Origin: Balneolales bacterium
GTDB taxonomy: Bacteria; Bacteroidota; Rhodothermia; Balneolales; Natronogracilivirgulaceae
Reading direction: 5' to 3'
Assembly (NCBI GenBank): GCA_007135895.1
Contig: SLHZ01000080.1
Coordinates: forward strand, 1-11,693
DNA length: 11,693 nt
Positions 7,041 to 11,693 of the stretch are shown here, one piece after another. Numbering within the stretch: the stretch's first letter is position 1; every line of letters begins with the position of its first letter. A model generated the notes under the pieces. The model worked only from the letters and a program-made list of their open reading frames with translations, ran no database searches and had not been told where the DNA came from. The position numbers and the translations under genes were made by a program.

Positions 7041-7112
7041 ATGATGAAATGTCCATGACCGTTGATCTGACACACAGGTGCATGATTATAAACGTCATGG
7101 ACACTCCATCTG
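7041..7112 (-). repeat. hairpin repeat element, copy 1
   Basis: The arms GATGAAATGTCCATGAC (7043-7059) and GTCATGGACACTCCATC (7094-7110) form an imperfect 17-bp stem around a 34-base loop. The inner 10 bp (TGTCCATGAC/GTCATGGACA) are perfect. The two non-matching positions are A-C on the + strand, which become G-U on the - strand, so the whole stem pairs if the - strand is the folded one. A second copy starts 96 bases further on. Only two copies are visible here, and whether it is a genome-wide REP-like family cannot be seen from the window. Confidence 0.75.
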
Positions 7113-7136
7113 TCCACTTGAATCAAAAAATATAAA

Positions 7137-7206
7137 CAGATGAAATGTCCATGACTGTTGATGTCACACAGGCACATGATTAAAAACGTCATGGACACCC
7201 CATCTG
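7137..7206 (-). repeat. hairpin repeat element, copy 2
   Basis: The outer arms CAGATG (7137-7142) and CATCTG (7201-7206) and the perfect inner arms TGTCCATGAC (7146-7155) and GTCATGGACA (7188-7197) form a 19-position stem around a 32-base loop. The three positions between inner and outer arms are AAA opposite CCC on the + strand, which is three G-U pairs on the - strand. It resembles copy 1 throughout, loop included, with about seven substitutions and a two-base indel. Read on the - strand, the stem is followed by a U-rich stretch (7136 down to about 7125), so it could also act as a terminator in that direction. No - strand gene lies upstream to need one. Confidence 0.75.
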
Positions 7207-7245
7207 ACATTATCTCCGACGTTATGAATTTTAGTTTTTGAACAG

Positions 7246-8793
7246 ATGATAAAAAAATGGATGATAATGGCGATGTTGTTTCCGGCCATTCTGATTTCTG
7301 CTCCTGAGCAGGTCCTGGCGGGTAACACCAGCTATAAAGTCGTGGTTTACAACATCGAGAATCTTTTTGATGCCGACGGATATGCTGTTTTTAATGATTA
7401 TCGTCCCTTTGATAGGGATGGCAATCCACAGTATACCCCGGCACACATTGCCACCAAAGTATACAATCATGCCCGGCTCATGAAACGATATAATGGCGGG
7501 AAGGGGCCGGATATCCTGATTTTATCGGAGCTGGAGAGTGATTTCACCCCTCTTCCCGGGGGAGCGCTGCCTGATTATCAGGCACTGAAGGAAACCTATC
7601 GAGACCTGACCCTCGAGGAGATGATGGGTCCTCATTTTGATGATAAAATAGCGGATCTTCCGTCGGAATTTCTTCTGCTGAAGGGGTTTGAGGATCTCGG
7701 CCTGACCGGATATGATATTGCCGTAGCCTATGACAGGGATGATAATCTCCGCCCTCGTCATGTCCAGAAAAACGGTGTGTTTTCCCGTTTACCCATCCGA
7801 CATGATCGCACGCGTGTTTGGCCCGTTGAGGGGGCTCGTCCTATCCTTGAGACGTGGATTGATGCAGAAGGATATGACCTGGTGGTATTTTCCAATCACT
7901 GGCGGTCACGGGCTTCCGACAGGGAGATGGAGCGGGTGCGTATTCAGAATGCCCGTGTGCTGAAAGAAAGGCTGGATGAACTCCGGGCGGAAAATTCCTC
8001 CATAGATGTCATCTTGGGTGGTGACTTCAACAGCTGCTACAACCAGTCTCACCGGTATCCCTATATGGAAACAACGGCAGTCAATGATGTCTTGCGGTCA
8101 GTTGGCGACGAGCGAAAGGTCAAACGCGGCGAAACCGATGCCGTATACAATCTCTGGTATGAGTATGAAATTTCTCAACGCGGCTCGGATACATTCCGGG
8201 GTTACTGGGGGACACTGATGCAGATCATGATCACTCCGGGGCTGTATGATTTTCACGGAGTGCAATATGTGGACAACTCTTTTGCGGTGGGCCGCTTTCC
8301 CGGCAAGAACATCTACACCAATACCGGTGCACCGGCACGTTGGTACTTTTTTGGCGATGGAGGCGGCTATAGTGACCATCTGCCCATCAGCATGCAATTC
8401 ACCGTAGTCGATGATGATGATCCGGATCGCAAGCTGGTTCTGGAAAATCCGGGATTCAACGATGACGAGTGGTGGGAGCCCATCCCGGTCCGGGCTGTGA
8501 TACCGGACCGTTCTGATGTGGTGTTGCCGGAGGAATATGAGGACCGGGCCATTCGGGTACCGGAGTTCTTTAATCGGCTTTTCTATGTGCACGCCACCAT
8601 ATCCGATGATACCCGTGTCCGGGTTAACGGCAAAGAGTACGGTCTTTGGGCACCGGGTTTCAACGTGCGTGATCGTTTCTCCGGTATTGCCGGATCCGAT
8701 GAGCCGGTTCGCTTTATCGGGCGGCTCAATATTTTTCGGGGCAACTGGCAGTTCGTCATTGAAGACGAAAGCTATATAAATCCTGACTGGTAG
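7246..8793 (+). CDS. secreted endonuclease/exonuclease/phosphatase-family protein
   Basis: A 515-residue protein with a signal peptide (MIKKW, hydrophobic core, probable cleavage after VLA at 26). An endonuclease/exonuclease/phosphatase (EEP, DNase I-like) domain follows, at about 28-388. The family's catalytic signatures appear in order: VYNIENLFD (N36), ILSELES (E95), VFSNHWRS (H218), LGGDFNS (D260, N262) and GYSDHLPI (D377, H378). It is probably a metal-dependent extracellular or periplasmic nuclease or phosphodiesterase; the substrate cannot be told from sequence. Residues from about 390 to 515 form an extra C-terminal region that I cannot assign. There is no clear Shine-Dalgarno before ATG 7246; in-frame ATGs shortly after would shorten the signal peptide. 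The gene follows two hairpin repeats and ends 25 bases from the convergent peptidase gene. Confidence 0.88.
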   Translation: MIKKWMIMAMLFPAILISAPEQVLAGNTSYKVVVYNIENLFDADGYAVFNDYRPFDRDGNPQYTPAHIATKVYNHARLMKRYNGGKGPDILILSELESDFTPLPGGALPDYQALKETYRDLTLEEMMGPHFDDKIADLPSEFLLLKGFEDLGLTGYDIAVAYDRDDNLRPRHVQKNGVFSRLPIRHDRTRVWPVEGARPILETWIDAEGYDLVVFSNHWRSRASDREMERVRIQNARVLKERLDELRAENSSIDVILGGDFNSCYNQSHRYPYMETTAVNDVLRSVGDERKVKRGETDAVYNLWYEYEISQRGSDTFRGYWGTLMQIMITPGLYDFHGVQYVDNSFAVGRFPGKNIYTNTGAPARWYFFGDGGGYSDHLPISMQFTVVDDDDPDRKLVLENPGFNDDEWWEPIPVRAVIPDRSDVVLPEEYEDRAIRVPEFFNRLFYVHATISDDTRVRVNGKEYGLWAPGFNVRDRFSGIAGSDEPVRFIGRLNIFRGNWQFVIEDESYINPDW

Positions 8794-8818
8794 CTATCAA
8801 GAGGGTTTTTAGAAAGAT

Positions 8819-11011
8819 TTATTCGAATGGGTTTATGCCCATTTGATACCAGGCAAATGCATAGCGGTCGGTCCACTCGCTGATGACCGATTCGGTAGTG
8901 CGTCCGGCACCATGTCCCGCTCTTGTTTCAATGCGGATAAGTACGGGGTTCGGGCCGGCATGTTTCTCTTGCAGCTCGGCGGCGAATTTGAAGGAGTGGG
9001 CCGGTACAACGCGGTCATCATGATCCGCTGTCGTGATCAGAGTCGAGGGATAGACGGTTTCATGTCGGACATTGTGCACCGGTGAGTAGTCCAGCAGGTA
9101 TTGGAACATCTCCTCGCTTTCTTCCGCCGTTCCGTAGTCAAACGCCCAGCCTGCACCGGCCGTAAAGGTGTGATACCGCAGCATGTCGAGTACACCCACG
9201 GCGGGAAAAGCCACGGCGGCCAGATCGGGGCGCTGAGTCATAATGGCACCGACCAGCAATCCTCCATTGGAGCCTCCAGCGATAGCCAGTCGCTGGCTGG
9301 AGGTATAGCCTTCATCTATCAGGTATTCGGCTGCCGCGATGAAATCATCGAACACGTTTTGTCTGTTTTTGCGGGTGCCCGCCAGATGCCAGCTTCGTCC
9401 GTACTCTCCGCCACCCCGTATATTGGGCTGGGCGTAAATGCCGCCTTTTTCCAGCCAGATCAATCTTGCGATGCTGAACGATGGGCGCAGGCTGACATTG
9501 AAGCCGCCATAGGCATAGAGATAGGTTGGATTGGTCCCGTCTTTTTCCAGGCCTTTTTTGTATGTGATGAACATTGGTATGCGGGTTCCGTCAGGGCTTT
9601 CGAAAAAGACCTGTTCGGTTACATATTCTTCGGGATGAAAAGTGATATCCGGAGTCCAGTAAAGGCGGGATGTACCCGATGCCATATCGTATTCGTAAAT
9701 GGTTGCCGGATAGGTGAAAGAAGTGAACGTGTAGAAGAGCTTGTTCTCATCTTTTCTGGCGGAGAAACCACCGGCGGTGCCGATGGAAGGCAACTCCACC
9801 TCTCGTATTTGTGTGCCCTGGTAGTCATACTGATAGACACGTGTCTGCACGTCGATGAGATAGCTGGTGAAAAGGTATCCGCCGCCCCGGCCTATACTCA
9901 GGACATGCTCGCTTTCGGGAATAAGATCGACCCAGTATTCACGCCCGGGGTTGGTAATACTGGCCTCAACAAGCCGGTAGTTGGGAGCTTCATGGTTGGT
10001 AAAGATGAGCAGACGGTCGCCATCGGTATCCACAATGCGGTGTGTGCCCTCAAAATCATCGACTATGGTTGTCAACGCGCCGCTTTCATCTTCCAGGTCA
10101 CGGATATAAAGCTCGTTGCCGGTAGTGCTGACCGCCGCGGAGACGATGAGATACCGCTGATCTTCGGAAATACTGCCTGAGATATAGCGTCTGGGAGTCT
10201 CTTCTCCGCCAAAAACCAGACGGTCTTCGCCTTGTGTTGTTCCGATTCTGTGATAATAGAGTTTGTGGAGATCGGTCATGGCAGAAAGCTCGCTGCCATC
10301 GGGTTTGTCATAACTGCTGTAATAAAACCCGTCGGTGCCGTACCAGGAAATACCGGAGAACTTGATGTCCACCAGGGTGTCCCCCATCTGCTCCATGGTT
10401 TCGGTGTTCAGAACAATGATTTTCCGCCAGTCGGACCCCCCCTCTGAAATGGCATAGGCTGCCATTGACCCATCCTGTGTAAAACTCAGACCGGCCAGTG
10501 AAGTGGTGCCGTCTCCGGAAAAGCCGTTGGGATCGAGAAATATCTCCTCCTCACCGTCGGGGTAGCTGCTCCGGTAGATGACCGAGTGGTTCTGAAGACC
10601 ATCGTTTCGGGAGAAATAGTAGAAATCGCCGTGACGGACGGGGGCGCTTTCCCGTTCGTAGTTCCAGTCTTGGGTAAGCTGCTCGCGGATTTTCTCACGG
10701 AAAGGAATCTGCTCCAGATAGTTGAACGTGACGTTATTTTGAGCTTTGACCCATTCTGCGGTTTCTTCTGACCGGTCGTCTTCCAGCCAGCGGTAGGGAT
10801 CAGGGACCGGGTGGCCAAAATAATCATCGATCACATCCCCTTTGCGGGTTATTGGATACGGAAGGAGCTTGCCCTTTGCGGGGGCAGGGGCTGTTTCGGC
10901 TGTGAGTGATGCTACCGCCGTGCTTTCTGTTGTGGTTTGAGCGGCTTCCTGTTGCTTGCAGCCGATAATGGCCAGCGTGAAGAGGAGGAGTACCGGAATG
11001 AGTCGTATCAT
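8819..11011 (-). CDS. lipoprotein prolyl oligopeptidase (S9A family)
   Basis: A serine peptidase that should cleave short peptides after proline. The 730-residue precursor has a lipoprotein signal peptide ending in AIIGC (Cys18), so it is exported and lipid-anchored, and then an Ala/Thr-rich linker to about 50. The S9A N-terminal signature DPYRWLED (71-78) opens the beta-propeller, which runs to about 450. The alpha/beta-hydrolase domain contains RGGGEYG (532-538), the nucleophile in GGSNGGLL (S581), the acid in DHDDRVVP (Asp about 663-666) and the histidine in RAGHGAG (H700). The full triad is present and the length is typical for an exported S9A enzyme. The start ATG lacks an obvious Shine-Dalgarno. 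The gene converges on the nuclease gene with a 25-base gap. It probably serves peptide scavenging. Confidence 0.95.
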   Translation of the reverse strand: MIRLIPVLLLFTLAIIGCKQQEAAQTTTESTAVASLTAETAPAPAKGKLLPYPITRKGDVIDDYFGHPVPDPYRWLEDDRSEETAEWVKAQNNVTFNYLEQIPFREKIREQLTQDWNYERESAPVRHGDFYYFSRNDGLQNHSVIYRSSYPDGEEEIFLDPNGFSGDGTTSLAGLSFTQDGSMAAYAISEGGSDWRKIIVLNTETMEQMGDTLVDIKFSGISWYGTDGFYYSSYDKPDGSELSAMTDLHKLYYHRIGTTQGEDRLVFGGEETPRRYISGSISEDQRYLIVSAAVSTTGNELYIRDLEDESGALTTIVDDFEGTHRIVDTDGDRLLIFTNHEAPNYRLVEASITNPGREYWVDLIPESEHVLSIGRGGGYLFTSYLIDVQTRVYQYDYQGTQIREVELPSIGTAGGFSARKDENKLFYTFTSFTYPATIYEYDMASGTSRLYWTPDITFHPEEYVTEQVFFESPDGTRIPMFITYKKGLEKDGTNPTYLYAYGGFNVSLRPSFSIARLIWLEKGGIYAQPNIRGGGEYGRSWHLAGTRKNRQNVFDDFIAAAEYLIDEGYTSSQRLAIAGGSNGGLLVGAIMTQRPDLAAVAFPAVGVLDMLRYHTFTAGAGWAFDYGTAEESEEMFQYLLDYSPVHNVRHETVYPSTLITTADHDDRVVPAHSFKFAAELQEKHAGPNPVLIRIETRAGHGAGRTTESVISEWTDRYAFAWYQMGINPFE

Positions 11012-11082
11012 GGGCTTTGGGTCTGGTTTGAACCTGGTTTGGGTCTGACTTGTGGTATTGCTTAACCCAGATTTGGGGTCTG
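11012..11082 (-). promoter_or_regulatory. upstream region of the peptidase gene with three decamer repeats
   Basis: Three near-identical copies of CAGACCCAAA (read on the - strand) lie at 11016-11025, 11038-11047 and 11072-11082, the last with one extra C. They stand just before the peptidase start, with start-to-start spacings of 22 and 34 bases, near two and three helical turns. They could be binding sites for a regulator of the peptidase gene or simply a low-complexity duplication. No promoter consensus is obvious. Confidence 0.3.
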
Positions 11083-11172
11083 GTTTATTCTTTAGCCGTG
11101 ATCTGCCTTGTATCAGGCAATATCATCCCTGAAAAATAGCACATCCGAAATTTAAAAAAACAGAAAAGCTTA

Positions 11173-11693
11173 TTACGAAGATTCGGCCGGAGCACTGGCC
11201 TTTCGTTTTTTAGTCAGATAAGCATCGATGGTGCGTGATGCACGTTTCCCGTCTGAAACGGCTTGAATAACCGTTGCCCCGCCCCGGGAGATGTCCCCTC
11301 CGGCGAAGACCCCTTCCCGGCTGGTGGCACAGTCTTCATCGGTGATGAGTGTGCCCCATCGGGTGGTTTCCAGTCCGGGAGTGGTTTGCTGGATAATCGG
11401 ATTGGGTTTTTGCCCGATGGCCACAATAACGGTATCGGTTTCAATCATGAAATGGGACCCTTCGATCGGTATGGGCCGCCGTCGTCCCTGTTCATCAGGT
11501 TCGCCAAGCTTCATTTTCTGACATTCAATGGCTTTGACCCATCCTTTTTCATCGGCATGGATTGCAACGGGATTGGTTAAAAAGTGGAATTCGATCCCTT
11601 CCTCTTCGGCATGGTGAACTTCTTCAGCTCTGGCGGGCATCTCTTCACGTGAGCGACGGTAGAGAAGTATGTTTTTCTCGGTGGGAAGCCGCT
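11173..11693 (-). CDS. NADPH-dependent oxidoreductase of the GltD/NfnB (SudA) family, 3' part
   Basis: Only the C-terminal ~173 residues lie in the window; the reading frame runs off the right edge at 11693 without an internal stop. The visible part begins in the second nucleotide-binding domain with LLYRRSREEMPARAEEV, a hallmark of the glutamate synthase small-subunit family. IETDTVIVAIGQKPNP follows, then the FAD-binding motif GVFAGGDISRGGATVIQAV. Homologues are the GltD subunit (NADPH to glutamate synthase), NfnB (electron-bifurcating ferredoxin:NADP+ transhydrogenase) and sulfide dehydrogenase SudA. The tail does not separate these; the N-terminal Fe-S region and the upstream neighbour would. 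The stop is TAA at 11173-11175. No good terminator follows: a small TGCCT/AGGCA hairpin at 11104-11119 lacks a U-run in the right place. Confidence 0.85.
   Translation of the reverse strand, partial: RLPTEKNILLYRRSREEMPARAEEVHHAEEEGIEFHFLTNPVAIHADEKGWVKAIECQKMKLGEPDEQGRRRPIPIEGSHFMIETDTVIVAIGQKPNPIIQQTTPGLETTRWGTLITDEDCATSREGVFAGGDISRGGATVIQAVSDGKRASRTIDAYLTKKRKASAPAESS

Noticed and set aside
7041..7206. CRISPR array
   Set aside because: There are only two copies, each itself a long hairpin, with one 20-30-base gap between them and no cas genes nearby.
8826..8845. AATGGG/CCCATT hairpin near the convergent gene ends, as a bidirectional terminator
   Set aside because: It lies within the last codons of the peptidase and has no T-run on either side, so it does not fit a rho-independent terminator.
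9101..10180. 359-codon open frame on the + strand
   Set aside because: It lies entirely antisense to the prolyl oligopeptidase, whose full catalytic triad and lipoprotein signal are clear. The antisense translation shows no recognisable motif; it is a shadow of a GC-biased gene.

Overview
This window comes from a bacterial chromosome of moderate GC content. Its core is one complete, tightly packed operon at 1308-6167 on the + strand. The operon encodes all five subunits of a cytoplasmic NAD(P)-linked bidirectional [NiFe]-hydrogenase: HoxE, HoxF, HoxU, HoxY and HoxH (the group 3d architecture). Family content points loosely to the Bacteroidota/Rhodothermota/Balneolota/Chlorobiota (FCB) group. 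The clues are a lipoprotein S9A prolyl oligopeptidase, a secreted endonuclease/exonuclease/phosphatase protein with the NIENLFD opening common in Bacteroidota-type proteins, and several genes without a clear Shine-Dalgarno. The taxonomic placement is inference and no marker gene is present.

Layout. 1-94: intergenic, with a weak AT-rich hairpin plus T-run at the left edge. 101-805 (+): exported VanX-type D-Ala-D-Ala dipeptidase. 806-1307: a 500-base stretch without a convincing gene, probably holding the hox promoter and leader; it has several small inverted repeats. 1308-6167 (+): hoxE-hoxF-hoxU-hoxY-hoxH. The first four genes are joined by 4-base ATGA overlaps, and hoxH follows after 12 bases. 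6267-6312: a good rho-independent terminator closes the operon. 6366-7031 (+): HAD-family phosphatase or phosphomutase. 7041-7206: two copies of a ~70-base imperfect hairpin element. 7246-8793 (+): secreted endonuclease/exonuclease/phosphatase-fold protein with an unassigned C-terminal domain. 8819-11011 (-): convergent lipoprotein prolyl oligopeptidase. 11012-11172: short intergenic stretch with three copies of a decamer. 11173-11693 (-): 3' part of a GltD/NfnB-type NAD(P)H oxidoreductase, cut by the window edge.

How the genes work together. HoxE, HoxF and HoxU form the diaphorase module (FMN, NAD(H) site and a chain of Fe-S clusters). HoxY and HoxH form the hydrogenase module (proximal [4Fe-4S] cluster and NiFe site). 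Together they couple H2 oxidation or evolution to NAD(P)+/NAD(P)H. HoxH carries a C-terminal tail that must be removed by a dedicated endopeptidase. Neither that protease (HoxW type) nor the hyp maturation genes are in the window, so they must lie elsewhere. The flanking genes (dipeptidase, HAD, nuclease, peptidase) look like unrelated housekeeping or scavenging functions. I see no strong evidence for a wholly new multi-gene system. The least explained features are the paired hairpin elements at 7041-7206, the long hox leader and the nuclease C-terminal domain.
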